Below are positions 24,655 to 35,420 of a DNA stretch of 64,000 nucleotides, piece by piece. The position numbers and the translations under genes were made by a program. This DNA is from Gordius sp. MW1. Its lineage: Eukaryota; Nematomorpha; Gordioida; Gordea; Gordiidae. The stretch lies in NCBI GenBank assembly GCA_964036665.1, contig OZ038526.1, positions 23,436,001-23,500,000 of the forward strand, in the 5' to 3' direction. The number at the start of each line of letters is the position of its first letter. Within the stretch, counting starts at the first letter, position 1. The notes beneath the pieces were generated by a model. It saw only the letters and a program-made list of their open reading frames with translations, did not search any database and was not told the origin of the DNA.

Positions 24655-25275
24655 CTATAATGCAAACCAAGTAGGAATTGTGGGCTTATTTATAATTTTG
24701 GCCTTAATAGAATTTTCAGCTTTGGCTAACTCTTTTTTAACTTCCTCTTCACCTTCAAGTTGCTTGTTTTCTAGTTTCACCTTTGATTCAAAATCCGGAA
24801 AGGAAAATGTATTTTCGCCTTGCTAAATATGAATTTTATAGTATAGGAGTTTATTAAAAAATAAAGCATCAACTCACAAGAGTAACATAAGCATATTTTA
24901 TATTAGGATTTTTTGTGGGATGTCCATTATACATTTTACCATATCCACCTAATACATAGATAAACAAAAAATTAACATACCATCCTGAATCCTGGTAGAT
25001 ATATGTGATACTGGTACTTTATAAATCTTTTCCAAATAGCTCTTAATATCAAATTTACTCATTCTTGAAAATTTAATTACATAAAATTTATAAATACCCA
25101 ACATGAACCTGAAAATTGACAACATTTGGAGGGTGGTGGAAATGCTTAGGTTGAATTAATTTCATCCAAAAATTTGGTAAAAACTCATATCTTTGAGGAT
25201 CACCCTTGATAAAAATTCCAGCGCTGAAACAACTTAATGGTTTAGTTAATAAAAGACTTACTATCGAGTGGACAT
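24655..25275 (-). CDS. MRPL23: Mitochondrial large-subunit ribosomal protein L23
   Basis: It encodes a component of the mitochondrial ribosome (uL23 family), near the peptide exit tunnel. Five exons (25262-25275, 25098-25223, 24981-25063, 24878-24948, 24655-24822) make 153 residues, the family's usual size. The start MSTRYAGIFIKGDPQ is read across a tiny 14-nt first coding exon and matches the conserved N-terminal pattern. Next come FLPNFWMKLIQP, DIKSYLEKIYKVPVSHISTR, IKYAYVTL, NTFSFPDF and a C-terminal PTWFAL, all in the expected order. Introns are 38, 34, 32 and 55 nt with GT-AG ends. AATAAA lies just downstream of the stop at about 24640. A transposon begins 37-46 nt upstream of the ATG. 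Confidence 0.93.
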
Positions 25276-25321
25276 AGACTGTCAATATGTCGCATCAAAA
25301 TTTAAATCCAGCTGTAAATAT

Positions 25322-27152
25322 GGCCTTGGCTATGTATTCTCGATTCAGAGTGATAAATAACAAAACGTAAAACGCATTTCTTAAACGTTCCATTCCCGAG
25401 CGCAATCATCGCGTTCGTTAATTTGTGTGTTATTGTTTACAAATTTTTTAAATTCGCCATTTTTGCTTGTTCTAATCCATATGGTAACAACAACATTTTG
25501 TGGCAATATAAAGGTATGATAAATAGATATATTAACTATTTTCCTAGATAAATAATTTTGAATTTTTAATCTTTTCAAACAAGATTTGTTCATTAATTTA
25601 ACATTTTGTGGCAATAAAAAGGTATAATAAATAGGTATATTAACTATTTTCCTAGATAAATAATTTTTAATTATTTTCTTAGATCAGTTGCAAAAGAGGT
25701 GGGAAAAATACATCAACCATTCAAAGGTTCAACATATTTGTCTCATTTACTAAAACATCAATCAATAGTTGATTCAAATACATAAACCATTCAAATGTTC
25801 AACATATTTGTCTCATTTAATAAAACATCAATAAATAGTTGATTAACCATTGTATTTAAGAATTTATAACATATATCTAATAGGTTTTTTTAATGAGGTT
25901 GGAAACCTTATTTGTTATCCGTGTAATACAATAAACCTTGTGTTGTTGCTTATATTATTGTTGTTAGTGTTTCAACATATAAATACTATTTGTGAGTCAG
26001 GGAGAGTTACAATTATTAATTGCTATGCAATTTATATTGATAAGAATGACCATTTAAGTATTTTATCAAATTTATAATATGATTTTCATTAGAAATCATT
26101 AGTATAACAATTTACAATTTTGCATACATATTCTGACAAATCCTTAAATATTAGTTTGTAAAAATCTGAATACATTTATACATATTTCATTAAGAGTCAC
26201 ATAATATAAGTGCTGTTTTCTTATTTTAAGAGTTAATTGGTAGTATTGGAATTCCTGTATGTTCTAAAAGTGCAAAAGCTTTGTGCATATGGTTACCAAC
26301 AATTTATTAATTCTATTTTCAAAACTTATTTTTTAAATGTTATAATCTAAAAGTTACTCAGGATAGTTACCAACAATCTTCTATTTCATTTTTTATAAAA
26401 GGCACATATAAAAATGTCAAAAGCATTTTCAATATTTTTTACCTGATGTCATAACCTAAAAGTTACTCAAGATAGTTACCAACAATCTTCTATTTCATTT
26501 TTTATAAAATGCACGTATAAAAATGTCAAAAGCATTTTCAAATCTAATTTTTTATAACATGCTATCTTAAAAAATACAGTTTATTTAAATTTGAGCCAAA
26601 TTCAGCAAACCTTTTAGGAAATTTATTAAATCTCTAAAAAAACAACACTCAAATATGTCAGCTGCAGTTTATTATTTTTAAACAATAAGAAACAATGGTG
26701 AATCAACTATTGATTGATGTTTTAGTAAATAAGACAAATATGTTGAACATTTGAATGGTTGATGTATTTTTCCCACCTCTTTTGCAACTGATCTAAGAAA
26801 ATAATTAAAAATTATTTATCTAGGAAAATAGTTAATATATCAATTTATCATACCTTTTTATTGCCACAAAATGTTGAATAAATGAACAAATCTTGTTTGA
26901 AAAGATTAAAAATTCCAAATTATTTATCTAGGAAAATAGTTAATATATCTATTTATCATACCTTTCTTTTCCCACAAAATGTTGTTGTTACCATATGAAT
27001 TAGAACAAGCAAAAATGGCGAATTTAAAAAAATGTAAACAATAACACACAAATTAACGAACGCGATGATTGCGCTCGGGAATGGAACGTTTAAGAAATGC
27101 GTTTTACGTTTTGTTATTTATCACTCTGAATCGAGAATACGTAGCCTAGGCC
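25322..27152. mobile_element. Long-TIR Mutator-like element upstream of MRPL23
   Basis: A perfect 9-bp duplication TGTAAATAT flanks it (25313-25321 and 27153-27161). The arms are inverted repeats of about 450 bp with ends GGCCTTGGCTATGTATTCTC and GGCCTAGGCTACGTATTCTC (complement). Each arm contains CTTAAACGTTCC, GCGTTCGTTAATTTG and two copies of ACATTTTGTGGCAATA. The loop (about 25830-26690) has no recognised transposase. Total length of 1831 bp and the arm motifs match the element at 18320-21793. Confidence 0.88.
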
Positions 27153-27164
27153 TGTAAATATTCA

Positions 27165-28455
27165 GTGTCAAAGACCGCTGTTACACGATCCAAAATTTAG
27201 GACTATATTTGCGATCTAAAATTACGATTTTTTATTCCGTCCAAAATAACAAAGTGCTGTTCATTATTTTGTAATCGCAAGACCGCAAAAATTTATTTAA
27301 TATTTGTAAGTTATCGTTTTTGTTTAGAAAATAACACATAAAAATGTTATCTATATAATCGAATAATATTACATTTCTAGTTTACAATAAAGCTCGTCAA
27401 AAATAAAGCTAAGATTATAATAATTTGAATTTACATAAAATCTCAAATTTTGATTAATTAAAAGTTATAACAAATAAATAATTAAAAATGAATTGAGTTT
27501 ATTGTAGTATGAATATATATCACAAGTTATATAAATTATGAATTTTTGTTTTCTTTATCTAAAACATATTATGATATTTCAACATATGTTGTCATTTATA
27601 ATAGTTAAGTCTATATTTGGCACATTAAAATCTTGTTCTTTTGTTTCAGTGGTAGACTTAAGGATGCCTATATGGTCGCATGTTTTTGTTTAGTCATTAC
27701 CTTACAATTTAAGACATGGTAGTTGCCGATTCTGGCAAGCTTTGTTTACCCACAAGATCAACCAAAGACACAAGATGTCCTCCAACGTACAAAAAATTCT
27801 ATTATTGCTATTTGCTGACATAGTTGTAAAGTTTTCTCCCACACTTTTATTTTTTTTGTATTTAGCACTTGGATTCAATGGCTTTTTTGAAGTTTGAGCA
27901 TATTGCCAGCCAAATTCAAAGCATTGTCCACAATAACCTTTTGTTAATAATCCAACTTCCTCTGTTTAGGAAGATGATTAAAATATCTTTATCAATAAAA
28001 ACTTTAAATTAGAATATGTGATTATTGTCTGGGACAAAGTTGCTCAAGACAAATGATGAAATATTGTTGGTAGCGTTAAAAGGAATGAAAAGCAACTAGG
28101 ACATTCATTTTTTTTGTCTTGGAGCTTCTAATTCCTTTAGACTGGCTTTTAAATAGTTCATCCCGCGATTTAAATGTGTTTCTTAAAATTTCAGCCTTAC
28201 AAAATAAATAAAGATATTGTATTTAAAATCTTACCAGTAATATTAATAAATCTTGCAAATGTATTTAATAATATATATCGATTTGCAATTATGAAGATCA
28301 TAAATTAATTTGGCATCTTAAAATTTGCATGTAAAATATTTACGTGGTTTTCGACTACAAAAATAATAAACGTCACTTCGTTATTTTTTGGACTGAACAA
28401 GAAATCGGAATTTTCAGATCGCAAATAAGTCCAAAATTTAGGATTGTTTGACATC
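27165..28455. mobile_element. TIR element with about 110-bp inverted ends
   Basis: The left end around 27165-27290 and the right end around 28360-28455 are inverted and share ATGTCAAA/GTGTCAAA, CCAAAATTTAGGAC, ATTTGCGATCT, and later AACAAAGTG/AACGAAGTG and TTATTTT. Target duplication is unclear. The interior around 27640-28200 has more varied sequence that may be a decayed transposase on the minus strand, but I recognise no domain. It abuts the right flank of the MRPL23 transposon. Confidence 0.65.
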
Positions 28456-28471
28456 GGCCAGTATTAAAAAT

Positions 28472-28830
28472 ATGGCTCATACCGATTCCTCGACATCGTC
28501 CTTATTTATGGATTCTTTTTACGACATCTTATGCAAATCACACATGGGAATCAAATAAGGATAAAATTTCTTTTTGTCATAGTATAATACTCTCAACTGA
28601 TCAATGGATAAAAAGAGGCATCGATGTCATTACCGTTGGAAATGATATTGAAATCAAAATCCAAATACGATGGAGTGGAGAAGCACAGCTTATTGAGAAA
28701 TCACTATTATTGATTTAATACTAGTTGGCGATTCGAATAGATGACAAATGTTTGAAGCACATACTTTTAATTTGGAGTTTAGATCACGTCACTTTCCGCC
28801 TAATCGCCCGAGAATTTTTTTAATAATGCT
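28472..28830 (+). other. Possible host exons divergent from MRPL23, unassigned
   Basis: Three coding-like stretches follow one another on the plus strand. An ATG at 28472 opens MAHTDSSTSSLFMDSFYDIL. About 28583-28714 reads STDQWIKRGIDVITVGNDIE and then IKIQIRWSGEAQLIEK. About 28723-28821 reads DDKCLKHILLIWSLDHV and then FRLIAREFF. Amino-acid usage looks genuine, but I could not find a splice chain joining all three in frame and do not recognise the family. It may be a decayed gene. Confidence 0.3.
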
Positions 28831-29018
28831 GTTATTAATTTTTCCCATGAACGAAGCTAAATAGTTGTTCGCCATCCACATGAAAATAAAGATGGCAATT
28901 ATCTGCAGAATTTTTTGAATTGACGGCCGAATCTTTTTAATAAACAATTTTCTCTCTTTTGATCTCTTACATGCATAAGTACACTACGACCAAAATTGTT
29001 ATAGAAATCGTCATACAC

Positions 29019-30775
29019 CAGTGATGGGGAAATAGCGTTTTTAAGGAGCTAAAGCTATAGCACATAGTCACTTTAAGTGCTATAAGCTATAGGAGATAGG
29101 AGGTTTGAGGTGCTATAAGCTATAGGAGATGGGAGGTTTGAGGCGCTAGAGCTATGGGAGACGGGAGGTTTGAGGTGCTATGAACTATGGAAGATGGGAA
29201 GTTTGAGGTGCTAGAGCTATGGGAGATGGGAGGTTTGAGGTGCTATGAGCTGTGGGAGATGGGAGGTTTGAGGTGCTATGAGCTCTAGGAGATGGGAGGT
29301 TTGAGGCGCTAAAGCTATAGCCGATAGCACTTAAATGCGCTAGAGCTATAGCACCGGCGCTAACACTGGGAATAATTTTTTGAATTGTTTTTATTTTTAT
29401 TAAAACTACGGCTTATTTTAATATAAATTTAATTAAGTGTATGACTTTAATTTAAATATTTTGCATTGCTTCTTCATATTTAAATATTTTGCATTGCTTC
29501 TTCATTTATTTTATCAATAACTCGCCCTCCCCCCCCCTCTGAATGACGAAAAAAAAATTTCCAATGTAAAAAAACCCTTACAAATTAATATTTTTTTTTG
29601 TTTTGTCCCTCCCAAATTGAACTATTAACCGTTTTGCCCCCCCCCCCCAAATTCAAAACCTGGCTACGCCCATGTTTTTGAGAATAAAAAAATTAAACCC
29701 CCCCCCCCCCCCCCTTAAGTCATATCCCATCCCTCGTAGTCGTATTTTTATTTCCACCTATAATTTATATGAATGAGGTAGGACTAAACTAGGGCGATTA
29801 TGTAAATTGCAAGGTTAACACATGTTTCAATGAAAACAATAGCCCAACAATATGTACCTCTAATCTTGTGAGTTTTTTATTCTTAACAACGTAGATGAAT
29901 TAATCTAACCAATTTAAAATAAAAATGGAAAAGATAAATTAGACTAAATATGAAAGTGGTATAAAATCATTTTTGCGATTATCCCCACGAATTAAAATCC
30001 AATCCTTGAGTCTTTTATAATATAATACCTATTTTTTTATTACAAAAGGAGGGGGCGGGCCGAGCTAGAAATGAAAGTTGAAGCAATGCAAAGTACATGG
30101 GCGTAGCTGGGGGGGGGGCAGGGAGTGATAATAAATAATGGGTGTAGCCAGTTTTGGATTAGGGGGGGGGGCGAAACGGGTAAAAGTTCAATTTGGGAGG
30201 GGCAAAACAAAAAAATTATTAATTTGTAAGGTTTTTTTACATTGGAAATTTTTTTTTCGTCATTCAGAGGGGGGGGGGGGGAAGGACGAGTTATTAATAA
30301 AATAAATGTAGAAGCAATGCAAAATATTTAAATTAATGTCATACATTTAATAAAATTTATATTAAAATAAGTCGTAGTTAGATGGTAAGATAGGACAAAA
30401 AACTTATATTTTTCCATATTTAATATCTAATAAATAAACAATTAAAAAAATTATTCCCTGTGTTAGCGCCGTGCTATAGGACTAGCGCATTTAAGTGCTA
30501 TCGGCTATAGCTCTAGCACCTCAAACCTCCCATCTCGTATAGCTCATAGCACCTCAAACCTCTCATAGTCATAGCACCTCAAACCTCCCATCTCCCATAG
30601 CTCTAGCGCCTCAAACCTCCCATCTCCTATAGCTTATAGCACCTCAAACCTCCCATCTCCTATAGCTTTTGCACTTAAAGTGACTATGTGCTAGTAGACA
30701 TAGCGTATTTAATAGGCTATTCCCATAAGCGGGTAGGTGCTAAGCGCGCGAGTGCTAAGCGTTTTCCCATCACTA
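29019..30775. mobile_element. Large foldback element with minisatellite arms
   Basis: Ends CAGTGATGGGGAAAT and the complement of TAGTGATGGGAAAACGC resemble hAT termini. The arms (about 29019-29670 and 30115-30775) are inverted copies of each other. Each arm carries tandem 36-40 bp units with GGGAGATGGGAGGTTTGAGG/GCTAT, then an AT-rich stretch, then a poly-G/C run and TGGCTACGCCCATG, which is itself a MITE-like end. The loop is about 450 bp. No 8-bp target duplication is found, so the borders are those of the palindrome. Confidence 0.75.
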
Positions 30776-31610
30776 CACCTTAGTACTAATGTGGCTTTAT
30801 GGACCATTTGACGTAAAAGGGGGCTACATATATAAATTCATCAAACTCTTGGGGCTCGTTAATAGATGCCAAGCGCCAATTAATTATATAAACCTTCACG
30901 ATAGATTCGATTACCTACTTTTTAATATTATATATAATTTAGCTTCATTATGACTAGCTGTGCCCGACCAAGCGTTGCTTTGGCTTATCACGTAAAGCGC
31001 GAAACTTTTAACGTGTTATTAATATTTATGTTAAACCTAGGTTATATGTGGGAGTTTAAGCATGTAAAAAATTACAATTTATTGTCTGAAGCATAATATT
31101 ACCTACCCATAATTTAATATTGGTAAGTGGCGTATATATTAGCTTTCATAATAACATGGAAGCTTAAAATAATAATGGCACTATTGCTTTGAATAAAAAA
31201 TGTGATGTCAACAATGCTATGAGCTATGAACAGCAATGTTGAGCGAATAGAAATATTTTGTTGACAAAGGTGCAAGTTAAAAAACAGTGTGTACAAATAA
31301 ATAGCTCAATGTCCGACCCGGCATGGGGTCGGGTTCGGTCGCATCACACGTGCTGGGCTCTAGGCTGACCTGCCTCTTCTTTCAAACGTATAGAAATCCT
31401 ATTGGTAACTAGGTTGAAGAATCAGGGGAACATATTAGCTGACCATCTTTAATATTTGGCCATAAAGTAAAGTGCACGTTAGGTAGTCCTATTGTAGGTT
31501 TTAGTAAAGCAAACCCTACTATCCCCCACAGGGATTATTTGTTTATTCTTTGTAAATATATATAAATAGTAAACATTAACGTATTAATACAAGCAATGAT
31601 GAAGTGTAAG
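30776..31610. other. Intergenic DNA with two retroelement-like motifs
   Basis: GACTAGCTGTGCCCGACCAA (about 30950) resembles the start of the repeat at 5531. Around 31310-31350 lies a GGGTCGGGTTCGG patch with GCTGGGCTCTAGG, probably a broken hAT end related to 13989-16692. Nothing else is supported. Confidence 0.4.
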
Positions 31611-32492
31611 ACTCACGCCTTCAAGCATCTAATTATCGTTCTTTTTTAATGAAACATATTATCCAAAAAACATTACCTCTAGTTGTTCCTCTTGCTTATT
31701 CCTCGCATATCATAAAAAAACTAAAAAGTTTCTTTATATCAAATATTTTATGCATCGATAATCGGGGCTTCAGCTTTGAGCGTCTAATTCTTTTAAAGTA
31801 AAAGTTCCGTTTATCTAGACACTCAGTAAAGAGCGCATGAATAATATTTAGGACTGAGAAACGATCGCGATTAAGTGGATTTCTTACTAGTACCCGGAGA
31901 GCTTTTTACGGCCACAACTTCGATAGACGCTTTAGGAGCTGGAATAACCTCCGCTATTGGCACTAGACTTGCCTTTCAATAGATTCGCGCTAAAAAATTT
32001 AATGTGATCTCATTTCAATTACAAGGTCTCGAAAGAGACCTTCCATTATTATTTTTCGACACTACCGCTTCGTGAAGGGAGTGGGCAATTTGCGCGTCTT
32101 TGCCTTCCTTGGGTATAATAGCCGTTTTGCAGGCTCCTTTTCCGGAATTTAAACCATCTTTGCCTTCCTTGGGTATAATAGCCGTTTTGCAGGCTCCTTT
32201 TCCGGAATTTAAACCAGATTCTTCGACCATGGTAGGATAACCTACCACCGACTGTTAATAAGGCAGACATTTAAAAGACAAAATTATACAGAGTCCGCCA
32301 AGGCCTTGGTTTTTGTTGTAATAGTCTTTTTATTATGTTATAGTTCTAGAATCATCACAGTTATCCGTGTGGGCTGTATGAATTATTTAATAAATCATAA
32401 CTGATTTAATGAGTCATTCGCGGTTTTTTTAAGTCAGTTTATACTCATGTAGCATGGCTTAATCTTTAGCATGATCAGCCAGCTGAACCATA
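31611..32492 (-). pseudogene. Degenerate 18S rRNA gene, 5' half
   Basis: Read on the minus strand, this follows the first roughly 950 nt of eukaryotic small-subunit rRNA. The 5' end (GGTTCAGCTGGCTGATCATG) lies near 32492. It then shows AAGATTAAGCCATG (about 32455), the complement of ATAACTGATTTAATGAG (32397), CAAATTGCCCACTCCC (about 32080), CTCGAAAGAG-type helix (about 32028), CCAGCTCC (about 31935) and CTTTAAAAGAATTAGA (about 31795). It is far more AT-rich than normal rRNA and has an exact tandem 60-bp duplication (32096-32155 and 32156-32215). The 3' half is absent. It may be a relocated, decaying rDNA copy or a fragment of a very divergent rRNA. Open reading frames here are accidental. Confidence 0.85.
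32096..32215. repeat. Exact 60-bp tandem duplication within the 18S relic
   Basis: The block beginning ATCTTTGCCTTCCTTGGGTA and ending GGAATTTAAACC is present twice in a row with no difference. It covers an internal helix region of the rRNA, so it would disrupt folding. Confidence 0.95.
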
Positions 32493-33186
32493 GTTAACCG
32501 GGGACGGTATGTATTAATCCTCTCCCGTTTCACTAGTCTATTTTCATCGAGCTCGCTTATAATCAAGTAACAATTATAAAAAGTTACATGTACCATTTCA
32601 CAAAAAAATTTTTGCTAAATGCAATTAAAAAATTATTATTTCTTATAAATATTTTAAAAACATTTTTTGGCAAGGTTTATAAAATTAATCGTTTGGACAG
32701 TCTTTCCATGGTTAATATTTTTAGAGTAAAAAATGAGCAAAGCTTTAGTTTGTCTCGAACACCTGAATAAATAGCAGGCTAAAGTCAACGGCTGAAGGCG
32801 CGGGTCCTTTTAAAATAAAACTAATAATTTATATCAATTTTTTTCCCATTAAAGTCAATCTTCCAGGTTAAAATAATATTTTATTAAAACACGACATTTA
32901 CAATTTTAAATTTAACTTGATTTCATTTTTAATTATGTCTAAATATATGATTTATTTGCCTATAATTTTTTCTGAAGAAACTTTATATCATTTTATTTGT
33001 CAGATCTTTTTATATTTTTTGTAGTAAACATTTTTATGGCGCGTAGGTCAATGATAAATGTAATTTTTGTTAAAACTTAGTTTAAATCTTTTATAATTCT
33101 TATACCTCTTGGATTTTATTGATTCAATCCTTCTCATTTTATCCATCCAATCCAAGGATTTGTTAATAGAATTTGAAGTATAAAGG
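32493..33186. other. AT-rich spacer
   Basis: No gene or repeat is recognised. Confidence 0.4.
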
Positions 33187-33702
33187 CAGTGGCTTAGGCA
33201 AAGGGGTGAGGCGGTTTTGGGTTAAAATAGTTTAAAAAAGGAATCTGAATTGTATACGTTAATAGAAATAATTTTAAAAGCAGCAAAATATATAAGAATT
33301 TTTGCCCTATATTTTTTTAACTGGTGGCTAATTAAGCTTACTAGATCAAACAATAGCCCTGTTTAGCCTAAAAGAAAAATTGAAAGAAGCTTTTTGCAAA
33401 TGGCGTTTTTGGAGGAAAGACCACAGACGAAATTGGGTCACAAAATTTTAATAATTTAAGTGTTAATGCTTTTTCTAGGTAAAAACATAATAACAAAGGT
33501 ATTATTAATGCTTTTTTTTTAAAATCTCATCGTAGATATTGGATTTATATAAATTTAATTAATTTATTGGATCAAGAATTTTATCTTTTGGCTAATCCTA
33601 CCTAACCACTGATGCATATTTTTTTAATACATTTTTATTTAATAGTATCATTTATCGAATTTTTAACCCCGCCCCCTTTAGGTAATCCTCTTTACGCCAC
33701 TG
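33187..33702. mobile_element. 516-bp MITE (CAGTGGC ends)
   Basis: The left end CAGTGGCTTAGGCAAAGGGG and the right end, complement of CAGTGGCGTAAAGAGG with AAAGGGGGCGGGG, form an inverted pair. The flanking 8-mers TATAAAGG and TAAAATAG match at only 5 of 8, so the target duplication is weak. No coding capacity. Confidence 0.6.
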
Positions 33703-34452
33703 TAAAATAGATTGTTAAAAATCCGTATATATCAACTTCAACTTCAACTTCAAAATATTTTGGTTGAAGACAATACGATCATCATAGTTATATAAAAATC
33801 AAAAATTAAGATGGTTATAGATTTAAGCTGGAATATTGTTTGGTAAAAAACTTTGCCTATTTCATCACTTCAGATTAGTCTTAATTTATGAGCCGAGCTT
33901 CAATCTCCTAAAATATTAATCATATTTTATGCAAAAAATAATTACAAGATTCCACGGGTTTGGTTGATAATTAAATAAATTGACTAAATGTCCGACTTTT
34001 GAGCATTCATAGGAGATAATTTTAAAACGTATTATATAGATTACATATAGGTACTATTCAATATAAACATCTAAAAAATATTTATATTTAAAAATGCTTA
34101 TAAAAATAATTTTCTGTATATTGACTTAAAAAATGAAGTTTAACGCAAAGTATTGAAGTTTTTATCACTCATCACCTGGCTACTAAAATGTTGATCAATT
34201 GTAATCATCTAAATATTATACCAGAGGTAAGGCAGCTATTAACTGAAAAATAATTTTTTAATTATTAACGTTAACGACACCTTAAATGTAATTGACACAT
34301 TTTTTTTTGAAATCTAATAATTGCTCATTTATAACATTGCTTCTTTTTTTTGCCCAATATATATTGAAACTTTTAAATGCGAAACTTTAATATTGTTCGC
34401 CAAGATTCTGTAATATAAATTTTACCAAACCCAACACATCGGCATAATATAC
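33703..34452. other. AT-rich spacer with a short AACTTC repeat
   Basis: Around 33730-33757, TCAACTTCAACTTCAACTTC forms a microsatellite. Nothing else is identified. Confidence 0.4.
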
Positions 34453-35420
34453 TACGCCTCTTGGTAATATTCGATTCGAGATTCGATTCTAATTCGATTC
34501 GAAATTGAACCCTTGTGTGTGAATTTCGAATCGAATATCTAATTGCTTAGATTCAGAATCTTAATCTAATTTTTAAAAAAGGATTTGCAAAATTGTCTTT
34601 TTATATTTTTTTAAATAGATGAGACGAATTTAATTAAGCTGTTTAGCTATGTTCCCCGATCATTAGGTTCAAAATTTATCAGCATACACGAAATATATTT
34701 GAAAATTGTTTCTTTCATATAAGGGGGGTCTTAAACTTCCCAAAAAGTTTCAATATTTTTGCTAGCATTTTAGGTTAATCATTTAAATGTTTAATAATAT
34801 TTTTGTACTTAACCATTATACTTTAACATATATTATTAAACTATAAATAACATATTTTGATATGCATTAACCTTATATGCCTTGGTCTTATTTATGTAAA
34901 ATATTATAGATTTATAATTAAACTAGAATAACCTGTTTAAACTTATTAATACGTAAACTACAATTATCATCTAGGCGAAATTTTTAATTAGAAACTATGT
35001 TAAATTTAGATAAGTTTAATATTCAAGAAAAAAAAACTTATGGGTTGGGACCATTTCACATATAATGAATCATCGAATAATCCTACTGTAATCTTTGTGA
35101 AATTTTTTATATATAATAAGCAAAATCTGGCTAAAAAAGAATTCTTAGTTGTTTCAGATATATCGATAATTTATTCTTTGGTTGGCCTTTAATATTTCTA
35201 AATTCAATCTTTGTATTTTTATAAATAAATTTTTTGAAATGTATTAATAAATTTATGCAGCTTCCGGTAATTAAATAAGAAATATTCGAATCGATTTCAA
35301 ATCTTTAAAAATTTTTGAATCGAATTAGAATCCTTATTTTAATTTTTAAACCTCGAATCTAATATTTTTATAAAAAAATTTCGAATCGAATACTAAAGAT
35401 ATTCGAAATCTAGAGGCGTA
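34453..35420. mobile_element. TIR element with ATTCGATTCGAA subterminal repeats
   Basis: The ends are TACGCCTCT in inverted orientation. Clusters of ATTCGATTCGA/TCGAATCGAAT lie just inside both ends (34470-34535 and 35285-35405), an arrangement like the CTCG-rich hAT element at 7830. The 968-bp element has no recognisable gene, and a clear target duplication was not found. Confidence 0.6.

Noticed and set aside
32015..32270. Minus-strand frames with a duplicated 20-residue repeat
   Set aside because: They lie within the degenerate 18S rRNA and reflect its 60-bp duplication.
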